Assembly: GCA_016794425.1 (NCBI GenBank)
Contig: JAEUHR010000042.1
Span: 62,001 to 126,000 of the forward strand
Direction of reading: 5' to 3'
Source: Planctomycetota bacterium
Lineage (GTDB): Bacteria > Planctomycetota > UBA1135 > UBA2386
DNA length: 64,000 bases
Shown in pieces: positions 9,108-17,512 of this stretch; position 1 is the stretch's first letter, and each line of letters begins with the position of its first letter. Made by a program: the position numbers and the translations under genes. The notes beneath the pieces were generated by a model, which was not told the origin of the DNA, made no database searches, and saw nothing but the letters and a program-made list of their open reading frames with translations.

Positions 9108-10324
9108 AGTCGCGGCTGCGCCGTGGCGTCGCGATCGCGGGCGCGTTCCTGTTCGCCGGGATCGGCGCCGCGTGCAGCCGCGCGCCGGTGGCCGCGCGAC
9201 CGCAGCGGCCGCCGCAGCCGGTGCAGCTGGTGCGCGTGGCCGACGAGGCGCTGCCGCGCACGTTGTCGGTGAACGGCGTGCTGGCGGCGCAGGAAGAGCT
9301 GGTGCTCGGCCTGCAGGTCGGCGGCCGGCTGCTCGAGCTGCCGGTCGACACCGGCGACGTCGTCGCGGCCGGCGACCTGGTCGCGCGGCTCGACCCGCGC
9401 GACTTCGAACTCGAACACGCGCGTGCCGACGCGGCGCTGCGCGCGGCGCACGCGCGGCTCGGCATCGGTGCCGGCGACGATCTCGGCGGCGTCGACCCGC
9501 AGGCGACCGCGCCGGTGCGCGAGGCCCGCGCCGTGCTCGACGAGGCGAAGCTGTCGCGCGATCGCATCGCCGAACTGGTGCAGCAGCAGCTGCGGCCGCC
9601 GGCCGACCTCGAGACCGCCGACGCGGCGCTGGCGGTGGCGATGAGCCGCCGGCAGCGCGCGCTCGAAGAGGTGCAGGCGCTGCTGGCCGAAGCGGCCGAG
9701 GCGCGCGTGCTGCTGGCACAGGCCGACAAACGCCGGCACGACGCCGTGCTGGTGGCGCCGTGGCCCGGCCGCATCGCGGCGCGGCACGCGACCGCCGGCG
9801 AGGTCGTCACCGCCGGCGCGCCGATCGTCACGCTGGTGCGCAACGACCCGCTGCGGCTGCGCCTGCCGGTGCCCGAACGCGCCGCCGCCGAAGTCGCGAT
9901 CGGCCAGCGGGTCTCGTTCACGGTCGATGGCCAGGACGGCGTGCGCCGCGAAGGTCTGGTGGCGCGGCTCGGCGCGGTCGTCGACCGCGACAACCGCACG
10001 CGGCTGGTCGAGGCGACGATCCCGAACGACGGTGGCGTGCTGCTGCCCGGCGCGTTCTGCCGCGCCGAGATCGTGGTCGAACCGCTGGCGCGCGCGCGCA
10101 CGCTGCCGAAGGCCGCGGTCGTGACGTTCGCCGGCGTCGCGCGCGTGTTCGCGGTCGACGCCGGCAAGGGCGGCGAGCCGCCGCGCGCGCGCGGGCTGGT
10201 GGTCGAACTGGGCCGCGACCTCGGCGACCGCTGGGAGATCCGCGCCGGCGTCGACGCCGGCACCGAGGTGGTCGGCAAACCCGGCGACCTGCGCCACGGC
10301 GACGCCGTCGTGGTGGGGGGCTGA
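9104..10324 (+). CDS. RND efflux membrane-fusion lipoprotein
   Basis: 406 residues, ATG overlapping the previous stop. The N-terminus has a lipoprotein signal with lipobox IGAAC near residue 25, so it is probably anchored by a lipidated Cys on the periplasmic side. The mature part follows the HlyD/AcrA plan: barrel-sandwich half LQVGGRLLELPVDTGDVVAAGDLVARLD, an alpha-helical hairpin (about 100-215, Ala/Arg/Glu-rich), the second lipoyl half VLVAPWPGRIAARHATAGEVV and beta-barrel and membrane-proximal domains. It should couple the inner-membrane RND pump encoded 1 nt downstream to an outer-membrane channel. No TolC-like gene is nearby, so the channel must be elsewhere or absent. Confidence 0.87.
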   Translation: MKSRLRRGVAIAGAFLFAGIGAACSRAPVAARPQRPPQPVQLVRVADEALPRTLSVNGVLAAQEELVLGLQVGGRLLELPVDTGDVVAAGDLVARLDPRDFELEHARADAALRAAHARLGIGAGDDLGGVDPQATAPVREARAVLDEAKLSRDRIAELVQQQLRPPADLETADAALAVAMSRRQRALEEVQALLAEAAEARVLLAQADKRRHDAVLVAPWPGRIAARHATAGEVVTAGAPIVTLVRNDPLRLRLPVPERAAAEVAIGQRVSFTVDGQDGVRREGLVARLGAVVDRDNRTRLVEATIPNDGGVLLPGAFCRAEIVVEPLARARTLPKAAVVTFAGVARVFAVDAGKGGEPPRARGLVVELGRDLGDRWEIRAGVDAGTEVVGKPGDLRHGDAVVVGG

Positions 10325-10325
10325 C

Positions 10326-13300
10326 GTGCGCGGCCTCGCCGACGTCTGCATCGGGCGACCGGTGTTCGCGACCATGCTGGTGCTGGCGATGGTGACCGCC
10401 GGCGCGGTCGGCTTCGCCAACCTGTCGGTCGACCGCTACCCGTCGATCGACCTGCCGAACGTGACCGTGCGCACCGAGCTGCCCGGCGCGTCGCCGGAGG
10501 AGGTCGAGGTCTCGGTCAGCTATCCGATCGAGGAAGCCGTCAACACCGTCGAGGGCATCCAGGAGCTGCGCTCGATCTCGGCGCCGAACACGTCGCTGGT
10601 GTTCCTGACGTTCGACCTCGACCGCGACATCGAGTCGGCGGCGCAGGACGTGCGCGACCGCGTCAGCCAGGCACTGCGCCGGTTGCCCGAGGACGTCGAG
10701 CCGCCGGTCGTGTCGAAGTTCGACAACGACAGCCGGCCGGTGCTGACGCTGGCGCTGTCGGGGCCGCGGTCGATCCGCGAGCTGACCGAGATCGCCGACA
10801 AGCGGCTGAAACGGCGGCTCGAACGCAGCCGCGGCGTCGGCGAGGTGCGGCTGACCGGCAACCTGCAGCGCACGATCAACGTCTGGCTCGACGCGGCGCG
10901 GCTCGCCGCCTACGACCTGCCGGTCGACGCGGTGCGCCAGGCGATCGCGCGGCAGAACGCCGACGTGCCCGGCGGCAACGTGACCGACGACCGCAGCGAA
11001 CGCACGCTGCGCACGCTCGGGCGGCTGGTCGACCCGCGGTCGTTCGACGACCTCGTCGTCGCGACGCGCGAAGGCGTGCCGATCCGGCTGTCCGACCTCG
11101 GCACCACCGAAGACGGCACCGAGGAACCGCGCTCGTTCGCGCGCCTCGACGGGCTGCCGTGCGTCGTGCTCGAGGTGCGGCGCCAGTCCGGCGCCAACAC
11201 GGTCGCGGTGATCGACGGCGTCGCCGAGGAGCTCGAACGGCTGCGCGCCGACCTGCCGTCGGACCTGCGCCTCGAGACCGTCGCCGACCAGTCGCGCTAC
11301 ATCCGCGCCGCGCTGCACGAGATCGAGTTCCACCTGCTGGTGGGGTCGATCCTGGCGGCGCTGGTGGTGCTGTGGTTCCTGCGCAGCTGGCGCGCGACCG
11401 TGATCGCCGGCATCGCGATCCCGGTGTCGGTCGTGACCACGTTCGGCGTCATGTGGGCGCTCGGCTTCACGCTGAACGGCGTCACGATGCTGGCGCTGGT
11501 GCTGATGGTCGGTGTCGTGATCGACGACGCGATCGTCGTGCTCGAGAACGTGCAGCGCTGGGCCGACGAGAAGGGGCTCTCGCCGTTCGAGGCCGCGCGC
11601 GGCGCCGTGCGCGAGATCGCGCTGGCGGTGCTGGCGACGACGCTGAGCCTGGTCGTGATCTTCGTGCCGGTGTCGTTCCTCGGCAGCGTCAGCGGGCGCT
11701 TCCTGTTCCAGTTCGGCATCACGTCGGCGGTCGCGGTGCTGGTCAGCCTGGTGGTGTCGTTCTCGCTGACGCCGGCGATGTGCGCGCGGCTGGTGCGGCC
11801 GTCGACGCGCGCGCACGCCGTGCGCGCGACGCTCAGCGAGCGCGGCTACCTGGCGCTGCTGCGGCTGTGCCTGCGCTGGCCGTGGACCTGCGTCGCGGCG
11901 GGGCTCCTGGTCGTCGCCAGCTCGGTGCCGCTGTGGGGGCTCGTGCGGCAGGACTACATCCCGAGCGACGTCGACGAGGCCGAGTTCGAGATCAACGTCG
12001 ACGGACCCGACGGCGCCAGCGTGCACGCGATGGACCAGGTCCTGCACGCGGTCGAGGCCGAGCTGCGGCAGGTGCCGGCCGTGCGCACCGTGTTGACCAC
12101 GGTCGGCGGCGGCTTCCTCAGCGGCGTCGCGTCCGGCAACGTCTACGTGCGCATCGCGCCGCACGCCGAACGGCGGTTCTCGCCGGGCCGGCTCTGGCAC
12201 GCGACGCTGGCCGGCGAGCCGCTGGCCGCGTTCCGCGACAACTACTCGCAGGGCGACGTGATGCAGCAGGTGCGGCAGCGGCTGCGCAAGCTGCCCGACG
12301 TGCGGATCGCGGTGCGCAACCAGCGCGCGTTCAACATCGGCGGCGGCCCGTTCGACGTCGACTTCGCGCTGCGCGGGCCGGACCTGGTGCAGCTGGCCGA
12401 CTACGCCGAACGGCTGCGCCAGCGCGCCGGCGAGGCCGGGCTGGTCGACGGCACCGTGACGCTGCGCCTGCTGCGGCCCGAACTGCGCGTCGCGATCGAC
12501 CGGCCGCGCGCGGCCGAACTCGGCGTCGAGACGCAGGACATCGCGACCGCGCTGCGGCTCCTGGTCGGCGGCGTGACCGAGGCGTCGCGGTTCCGCGACC
12601 CGCTGCTCGACGAGGAGTACGACGTGCGGCTGCGGCTGCGGCCCGAGGACCGCACCGGGCCCGAGCGCTTCGGCGAACTGCTGGTCGCGCGGCAGAACGG
12701 CGAGACCGTGCGGCTCGACAACCTGGTCGACATCCTGCCGGCGACGACCGCGTCGCGCATCGACCGGCTCGACCGGCAGCGGCAGGCCAGCGTGCGCGGC
12801 GGCGTCGCGCCGGGCGCGGCGCTGGTCGACGTCGTCGCCGGGCTGCGCCGACTGGCCGGCGAACTCGACATGGGACCCGAGTACGTGACCGCGGTGTCGG
12901 GCCGCGCGCGCGAGTTCGAGCGCTTCGTCGGTGAGTTCCTGCTCGCGTTCGCGATCGCGATCGCGTTCATGTACATGGTGCTGGCGTCGCAGTTCGAGAG
13001 CTTCTGGCAGCCGGCGCTGATCCTGCTGGCGCTGCCGCTGTCGCTGCCGTTCGCGCTGCTGTCGCTGTGGCTCGGCGACCAGACGCTGAACCTCTACTCG
13101 CTGCTGGGCCTGCTGGTGCTGTTCGGCATGGTCAAGAAGAACGCGATCCTGCAGGTCGACCATACCAACCAGCTGCGCCGCCACGGCCTCGCCGCCTACG
13201 ACGCGATCGTGCAGGGCAGCCGCGACCGCCTGCGGCCGATCCTGATGACGACGCTGGCGTTCGTCGCCGGCATGATCCCGCTGGCGGTCGGCACCGGTCC

Positions 13301-13469
13301 CGGTGCCGAGGAACGCAAGGCGATCGCGATCGTCGTGATCGGCGGCCAGATGCTCAGCCTCGTGCTGACGCTGGTGCTGACGCCGGTGCTGCAGTGGCTG
13401 GGCGCCCGGCGCCGGTCAGGCGTTCAGGCGCCGGCGGCTCCGGCTTCGGCGCCGGCGGTGCCCGGGTAG
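10326..13469 (+). CDS. RND efflux pump, HAE1/AcrB family
   Basis: 1,047 residues, the usual length of AcrB-type pumps, starting at GTG 10326, one base after the fusion-protein stop. It opens with VCIGRPVFATMLVLAMVTAG (TM1) and has SVDRYPSIDLPNV, the TM4 proton-relay VGVVIDDAIVVLENV with the two adjacent Asp, and the TM10 Lys in FGMVKKNAILQVDHTNQLR. Two large periplasmic loops are present, giving the standard 12-TM duplicated layout. It exports substrates by proton motive force from inner membrane or periplasm. Co-transcription with two ATP-grasp ligases is uncommon and points to a dedicated substrate. Its last 46 nt overlap the convergent hemerythrin-like gene. Confidence 0.92.
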   Translation: MRGLADVCIGRPVFATMLVLAMVTAGAVGFANLSVDRYPSIDLPNVTVRTELPGASPEEVEVSVSYPIEEAVNTVEGIQELRSISAPNTSLVFLTFDLDRDIESAAQDVRDRVSQALRRLPEDVEPPVVSKFDNDSRPVLTLALSGPRSIRELTEIADKRLKRRLERSRGVGEVRLTGNLQRTINVWLDAARLAAYDLPVDAVRQAIARQNADVPGGNVTDDRSERTLRTLGRLVDPRSFDDLVVATREGVPIRLSDLGTTEDGTEEPRSFARLDGLPCVVLEVRRQSGANTVAVIDGVAEELERLRADLPSDLRLETVADQSRYIRAALHEIEFHLLVGSILAALVVLWFLRSWRATVIAGIAIPVSVVTTFGVMWALGFTLNGVTMLALVLMVGVVIDDAIVVLENVQRWADEKGLSPFEAARGAVREIALAVLATTLSLVVIFVPVSFLGSVSGRFLFQFGITSAVAVLVSLVVSFSLTPAMCARLVRPSTRAHAVRATLSERGYLALLRLCLRWPWTCVAAGLLVVASSVPLWGLVRQDYIPSDVDEAEFEINVDGPDGASVHAMDQVLHAVEAELRQVPAVRTVLTTVGGGFLSGVASGNVYVRIAPHAERRFSPGRLWHATLAGEPLAAFRDNYSQGDVMQQVRQRLRKLPDVRIAVRNQRAFNIGGGPFDVDFALRGPDLVQLADYAERLRQRAGEAGLVDGTVTLRLLRPELRVAIDRPRAAELGVETQDIATALRLLVGGVTEASRFRDPLLDEEYDVRLRLRPEDRTGPERFGELLVARQNGETVRLDNLVDILPATTASRIDRLDRQRQASVRGGVAPGAALVDVVAGLRRLAGELDMGPEYVTAVSGRAREFERFVGEFLLAFAIAIAFMYMVLASQFESFWQPALILLALPLSLPFALLSLWLGDQTLNLYSLLGLLVLFGMVKKNAILQVDHTNQLRRHGLAAYDAIVQGSRDRLRPILMTTLAFVAGMIPLAVGTGPGAEERKAIAIVVIGGQMLSLVLTLVLTPVLQWLGARRRSGVQAPAAPASAPAVPG

Positions 13470-14020
13470 GGGAACCGGATCCAGGTGCGCAGCCGCTGGT
13501 CGGCGGCCAGCAGGCGGAACTCGCGGTGCAGCCGGTCGAGTTCGTCGGGGTCGAGCAGCCGCTTGACCAGTGGGAACAGGATCTGGTTCTCCTTCAGCAC
13601 GTGGGCCCGCGTCAGGTCGACCAGATTGCCGGCCGCGGCGGCGAGCCGGTTGCGGTCGCGTTCGCGCAGCGCTGCGTCGATGCGCTGCTGCCAGAACCGG
13701 CTGCGCAGGTGCTCGTCGCGCAGCGACGCGGTCGGGCCGTGGTCGGCCGCGAGGCCGTGCGCCTCGAGCGCCGGGAACAGCAGCCGTTCCTCCTTGGCGT
13801 GGTGCAGACCCGCGTCGAACTCGTCGAGGAAGCGCAGCAGGTCGGCCCAGAACGCCTCGCGCAGCGCCTGCTCGGCCTCGACCCGGCGGCTCTCGCGTTC
13901 GACCTCGTCGAGCACCTGCAGGATCGTGCGGTGCTCACCGAGCAGAACCTCGATCGGTCCGTCGGTCGACGCCCAGGCGAACGAACCGCCCAGCGTGCCA
14001 CCCATTGCTCCGGGTTCCAT
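13424..14020 (-). CDS. Hemerythrin-like HHE domain protein
   Basis: 198 residues from the ATG at 14020; a second ATG at 14005 is possible. The upstream TAGAGT box, 9 nt before 14020, favours the longer form. It has the HHE four-helix pattern with metal-binding residues in LLGEHRTIL, HHAKEERLLFP, RDEHLRSRF and RAHVLKENQILFP, each supplying His and Glu for a di-iron site. Such cytoplasmic proteins bind oxygen or NO or act in iron and redox sensing; the exact role is unknown. The C-terminus is Ala/Gly-rich (GTAGAEAGAAGA) and is encoded in the 46-nt overlap with the RND pump gene, so this tail may be dispensable. It stands alone on its strand. Confidence 0.82.
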   Translation of the reverse strand: MEPGAMGGTLGGSFAWASTDGPIEVLLGEHRTILQVLDEVERESRRVEAEQALREAFWADLLRFLDEFDAGLHHAKEERLLFPALEAHGLAADHGPTASLRDEHLRSRFWQQRIDAALRERDRNRLAAAAGNLVDLTRAHVLKENQILFPLVKRLLDPDELDRLHREFRLLAADQRLRTWIRFPYPGTAGAEAGAAGA

Positions 14021-14029
14021 GGTGCGGGA

Positions 14030-14035
14030 ACTCTA
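14030..14035 (-). promoter_or_regulatory. -10-like box for the hemerythrin gene
   Basis: On the minus strand TAGAGT ends 9 nt before the ATG at 14020. No convincing -35 is seen. It is one of a repeated series of boxes at this spacing in the window. Confidence 0.35.
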
Positions 14036-14149
14036 GATCGGTCCGCGGCGCCGGTCGGTGGGCCGAGCTGCGCACCGGCGGTGGGCCGAGTGCGCAGCCA
14101 GCCGGCCGGAAATCCCGGGCCCGGTTTCGCCGGCCGCGCGGCGGCTCCG

Positions 14150-14155
14150 TAGACT
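14150..14155 (+). promoter_or_regulatory. -10-like box for the S46 peptidase gene
   Basis: TAGACT lies 19 nt before the ATG at 14175, with only a weak TTTCGC upstream. The predicted 5' leader is about 12 nt and contains a CCGAGG near the start codon. Confidence 0.35.
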
Positions 14156-14174
14156 CCGCGCCCCGAGGATCCCG

Positions 14175-15890
14175 ATGAGCAACACGACTCTCCCCGTCGC
14201 ACGGCAGGTCCGCCTGCGCACCCTGTTCCCGGCGCTGTTGGTGTTCGGCGCCTGTCTCGGCACCACGACGGCGCAGGTCCGCAAGGAACTGGGCCGCATG
14301 TGGACGTTCGAGGCGGTGCCGGTCGGCTGGTTCCAGGAGGCCTACGACTTCACGCCGACCCAGCAGTGGCTCGACCACGCGCGGCTGTCGTCGCTGCGGC
14401 TCGGCAAGCGCAACGAACAGGCGCCCGGCGGCATCCAGTGGTTCTGCTCGGCGTCGTTCGTCAGCCCGCACGGCCTGATCATGACGAACCACCACTGCTC
14501 GCGCGACGCGATCGCCGGCGTGCAGGGTGAGGCCGACTGGCTCAAGGACGGCTTCTTCGCCGGCGGCTTCGAGGCCGAGGTCCGACTGCCGGGCTTCCTG
14601 GTCTCGCAGCTGGTCGCCACCAAGGACGTCACCGCCGACGTCGCCGCGCAGGGCGCCGACGCGGTGCGCGCGGCCGCCGAGAAGGCCGAGCCCGGGCTGC
14701 TGCACCAGGTGATCGCGCTCTACCAGGGCGGCAACTACCAGCTCTACAGCCACCGCGTCTACGACGACCTGCGGCTGGTCTGCGCGCCGCACGGCCAGAG
14801 CGCGCACTTCGGCGGCGACCCGGACAACTTCTGCTACCCACGCTGGGGGCTCGACTTCACGTTCCTGCGCGCCTGGGACGGCGACCGGCCGCTCGATTCG
14901 AAGGCGCACTGTTTCACCTGGAAGACCGAGGGCGCCAAGGAAGGCGATCTGGTGTTCGTCACCGGCAACCCGGGCCGCACCGGCCGCCTGCAGACCGTGG
15001 CGCAGTGTGAGTACCTGCGCGACCACTTCTATCCGGGCCAGCTCGACCGCCTGCGCGGCCTGCTCGAGCAGCTCGGCGAACAGGCCAAGGCGAGCCCGGC
15101 CAAGGAGAAGGAGCTGCGCCCGCGCATCCTCGGCATCGAGAACCAGCGCAAGGCCTTCGAGGGCTACCTCGACGGCCTGCAGAACCCGCGCATCCTGGCG
15201 ATCAAGCAGAAGGCCGAAGCCGACCTGCGCGAGGCGGTCGCGAAGGATCCGCAGCTGCAGCAGAAGTACGGCGACGCCTGGGACCGGGTCGCCGCGCTGC
15301 AGCAGCAGAAGGTCGACGCGACCGGCGACCGCGCCAAGCTGCAGGAGCTGACGGCGCAGGAAGCCGAGCAGAACAAGCGCATCGGCGAGGCGTGCTTCGC
15401 GGTCTACGGCACCTCGATTCCGCCGGACGCGACGATGTCGCTGCGCATCAGCGACGGCATCGTCAAGGGCTACCCGATGAACGGCACGCTGGCGCCGTAC
15501 TTCACGACGCTCTACGGCCTGTTCGCGCGCCACCACGAGTTCGGCGGCGAGCACCCGTTCGACCTGCCGCAGGCGTGGCTCGACAAGGAACAGGAGCTCG
15601 ACCTGAAGACGCCGTTCAACTTCGTCGCCACCTGCGACATCATCGGCGGCAACTCGGGCTCGCCGATGGTCGACAAGGAGCTGAACGTCGTCGGCCTGAT
15701 CTTCGACGGCAACATCGAGATGCTCGGCAACAACTACGTGTTCGACGACGCGGTCTCGCGCACGGTGTCGGTGCACCCGGCGATCATCGTCGAGTCGCTG
15801 CGCAAGGTGTACGGCGCAGGTCGTCTGGCCGACGAGCTCGAGCGCAAGGACCCGAAGCCGGCCGATGCCGCCGGCAGCGCGACGCGCTGA
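14175..15890 (+). CDS. S46 dipeptidyl peptidase (DPP7-like)
   Basis: 571 residues from the ATG at 14175. A signal peptide ends near residue 33 (GTTTAQ), so it acts in the periplasm or outside. It is an S46 serine exopeptidase: MWTFEAVPVGWF opening, His in MTNHHCSRDA (H106/H107), Asp227 in PRWGLDFTFL and Ser494 in IIGGNSGSPMVD form the chymotrypsin-like triad. In characterised enzymes the residue 18 after the Ser sets P1 preference (Arg in DPP11, Gly in DPP7); here it is Gly512 in IFDGNIE, which predicts release of dipeptides with hydrophobic P1. It is clearly shorter than the about 700 residues of DPP7/DPP11, so part of the helical cap is reduced. Likely used for peptide nutrition. It is a single gene with its own promoter. 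Confidence 0.9.
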   Translation: MSNTTLPVARQVRLRTLFPALLVFGACLGTTTAQVRKELGRMWTFEAVPVGWFQEAYDFTPTQQWLDHARLSSLRLGKRNEQAPGGIQWFCSASFVSPHGLIMTNHHCSRDAIAGVQGEADWLKDGFFAGGFEAEVRLPGFLVSQLVATKDVTADVAAQGADAVRAAAEKAEPGLLHQVIALYQGGNYQLYSHRVYDDLRLVCAPHGQSAHFGGDPDNFCYPRWGLDFTFLRAWDGDRPLDSKAHCFTWKTEGAKEGDLVFVTGNPGRTGRLQTVAQCEYLRDHFYPGQLDRLRGLLEQLGEQAKASPAKEKELRPRILGIENQRKAFEGYLDGLQNPRILAIKQKAEADLREAVAKDPQLQQKYGDAWDRVAALQQQKVDATGDRAKLQELTAQEAEQNKRIGEACFAVYGTSIPPDATMSLRISDGIVKGYPMNGTLAPYFTTLYGLFARHHEFGGEHPFDLPQAWLDKEQELDLKTPFNFVATCDIIGGNSGSPMVDKELNVVGLIFDGNIEMLGNNYVFDDAVSRTVSVHPAIIVESLRKVYGAGRLADELERKDPKPADAAGSATR

Positions 15891-15896
15891 CGCAGA

Positions 15897-16718
15897 TCAC
15901 TCGGCGCGGGTCGGCTCCGTCGACGGCCCGTGCCGGTGGAACATGTGCACGCCGAACGCGACGCCGGCGAGGCTCAGCAGGTAGAGGGTCGGGAACACGA
16001 GCACGTGCTCGAGCCAGATCAGCCAGAACTGCTGCGCGCCGGAGCCCGGCGCGAGGCGCGGGTCGAACTGCATCTGCGTCATCGGATTGACGATGTCGAT
16101 CACGTCGGTGACGTCGAGACTGGTGCCGAGCCGGTGGTCGCTGGCGTACTTGCTGAACAGCGCCGCCGGCAGCCGTGCGCCGATCGTGCCGGCGCTCAGC
16201 GTCACGAACAGCGGCAACAGCCCGCTGGCCTGGCGCGCGGCGCCGATCGCCAGCGCGAGGCCGGCCGGGTAGAGGAAGCGGTCGATGCCGACCGGCTGCA
16301 CCAGCGCCGATGGCGCCGCCAGCGCCTGCATGCCGAGCCAGGCCGCGGTGGCCGACCAGGCGAAGCACATCGCGACCACCAGCGGGCTGCGGGGCGGCCG
16401 GGTGCCCAGCGTCTGCAGCACGGCGCACCACAGCAGCGCGAAGCCGGCGAACGGCAGCGGCCACTGCCAGCCCGGCGCCGTGACCGCGCCGGTCGGGAAC
16501 GCGACCATGCTGACCTCGAACGCGGCCGGCTCGAAGCCGGCGTAGGTGTGCACCGTGGTCAGCGTGCGTTCGGCCGGGCCGGTGACCCCGAGCGCCACGC
16601 CGGTCGCCGCGGCCAGCAGCAGCAGGACCTGGGCGGGGCGCCGCAGCCGCGGCAGCGGCAGCGCGAGACCGAGCGCCACGTAGGCGGCGAGCTGGAGGCA
16701 GGCGAGCAGGACTTCCAT
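15897..16718 (-). CDS. Polytopic membrane protein, unknown function
   Basis: 273 residues from the ATG at 16718; the frame is open further upstream but enters an unlikely Arg/Pro-rich stretch. Six or seven hydrophobic segments are visible, for example LLACLQLAAYVALGLALPL, VLLLLAAATGVALGV, FAGFALLWCAVLQTL, VVAMCFAWSATAAWLGMQAL and a last one EHVLVFPTLYLLSLAGVAFG. Between the last two lies a soluble loop (TDVIDIVNPMTQMQFDPRL). I do not recognise the family. It ends 6 nt from the convergent S46 peptidase stop and its 5' end faces the ribosomal-protein promoter. No motif suggests transport chemistry. Confidence 0.6.
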   Translation of the reverse strand: MEVLLACLQLAAYVALGLALPLPRLRRPAQVLLLLAAATGVALGVTGPAERTLTTVHTYAGFEPAAFEVSMVAFPTGAVTAPGWQWPLPFAGFALLWCAVLQTLGTRPPRSPLVVAMCFAWSATAAWLGMQALAAPSALVQPVGIDRFLYPAGLALAIGAARQASGLLPLFVTLSAGTIGARLPAALFSKYASDHRLGTSLDVTDVIDIVNPMTQMQFDPRLAPGSGAQQFWLIWLEHVLVFPTLYLLSLAGVAFGVHMFHRHGPSTEPTRAE

Positions 16719-16809
16719 TTCTTCGGGGCGGGCGGCGGGGGGGGCGCCGAGCGAACGGTGGGGTGGGGCGCAGGTTTTCGGGCCATGCCACCGCACATGC
16801 CACAGTTTT

Positions 16810-16845
16810 CCCCGGCTGCGCTTGCTGACCCCGGCTGCGCTCGCT
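16810..16845 (+). repeat. Two 17-nt direct repeats at the rpmI promoter
   Basis: CCCCGGCTGCGCTTGCT (16810-16826) and CCCCGGCTGCGCTCGCT (16829-16845) differ at one base and start 19 nt apart. They overlap the -35 and the spacer of the rpmI promoter, so they may be a regulator site or promoter duplication. Confidence 0.55.
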
Positions 16846-16850
16846 AGCGT
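16822..16850 (+). promoter_or_regulatory. Promoter of rpmI-rplT-pheST
   Basis: TTGCTG (16822-16827), 17-nt spacer, TAGCGT (16845-16850). The leader to the rpmI ATG would be about 20 nt and includes a purine-rich CAAGGACCGAAG that can act as ribosome-binding site. Confidence 0.6.
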
Positions 16851-16877
16851 GCTCGCCCTTCCAAGGACCGAAGCACG

Positions 16878-17075
16878 ATGCCCAAGCAGAAGACCAAGAA
16901 GGCGGTGGTCAAGCGCATGAAGCTGACCAAGACCGGCAAGGTCAAGTTCCGCCACGCCTTCACGTCGCACATCATGGTGCGCCGCAGTGCGAAGCGGAAA
17001 CGTCAGTTGCGCCAGAAGGGTCTCTGCAAGGGCAAGACCGCTGCCAACATGGCCATGTTGCTCGGTGGGAGGTAA
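16878..17075 (+). CDS. rpmI: 50S ribosomal protein L35
   Basis: 65 residues, very basic, beginning [20 protein letters not shown] and ending [11 protein letters not shown]. Length and the pattern [11 protein letters not shown] are typical of bL35. It starts the cluster rpmI-rplT-pheS-pheT. In most bacteria infC (IF-3) precedes rpmI and autoregulates the operon; here the upstream neighbour is an unrelated gene on the other strand, so that control is absent or arranged elsewhere. rplT begins 6 nt after its stop. Confidence 0.97.
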   Translation: MPKQKTKKAVVKRMKLTKTGKVKFRHAFTSHIMVRRSAKRKRQLRQKGLCKGKTAANMAMLLGGR

Positions 17076-17081
17076 CCAAGC

Positions 17082-17438
17082 ATGTCCCGCGCCACCAATG
17101 GTCCCGCCACGCGCCAGCGCCGCAACCGCGTCCTGAAGCGCGCGAAGGGTTTCCGCCAGGGTCGCCGCAATCTGTACAAGATGGCGAGCGCGACCACGCT
17201 GCGCGCCGACGCATTCGCGTTCTCGGGTCGCCAGCAGAAGAAGCGCCACTTCCGGTCGCTGTGGATCACGCGCCTGACGGCCGCGGTCCGGCAGCACGGT
17301 CTGCGCTACTCGGTGTTCATCCACGGCGTGCAGAAGGCCGGCATCAAGCTGAACCGCAAGGAACTCAGCGAGCTGGCGATCCACGACCCGACGGTGTTCG
17401 CCGCGATCTGCACCAAGGCCAAGGCCGCGGTCGCGTAA
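17082..17438 (+). CDS. rplT: 50S ribosomal protein L20
   Basis: 118 residues: the N-terminal basic arm (RNRVLKRAKGFRQGRRNLY), then RDRKKRHFRSLW-like QQKKRHFRSLWITRL, and the C-terminal globular part ending KAAVA. Length and pattern match bL20, an early 23S assembly protein. ATG at 17082 is preceded by GGGAGGTAACC, a good ribosome-binding site inside the rpmI end. The rplT-pheS spacer is 74 nt and holds an 8-bp hairpin. L20 classically represses its own operon by binding a leader RNA; no such leader structure was evident here. Confidence 0.97.
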   Translation: MSRATNGPATRQRRNRVLKRAKGFRQGRRNLYKMASATTLRADAFAFSGRQQKKRHFRSLWITRLTAAVRQHGLRYSVFIHGVQKAGIKLNRKELSELAIHDPTVFAAICTKAKAAVA

Positions 17439-17464
17439 CCGCTGCCGTCTGGTCGGTGAAGCGT

Positions 17465-17488
17465 CGGCGCTGGCTTGCTGCAGCGCCG
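17465..17488 (+). other. Hairpin in the rplT-pheS spacer
   Basis: An 8-bp stem (CGGCGCTG with CAGCGCCG) closes an 8-nt loop GCTTGCTG. No U-tract follows; it could be a processing, pausing or attenuation element separating ribosomal-protein and synthetase expression. Confidence 0.4.
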
Positions 17489-17512
17489 CGTTGCTGTACG
17501 GAGGTGGGTTGC

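Noticed and set aside
3631..13469. ATP-grasp/RND cluster as an NRPS-like or RiPP gene cluster
   Set aside because: No carrier protein, condensation domain, precursor peptide or tailoring enzyme is visible; only ligases and exporter can be supported.
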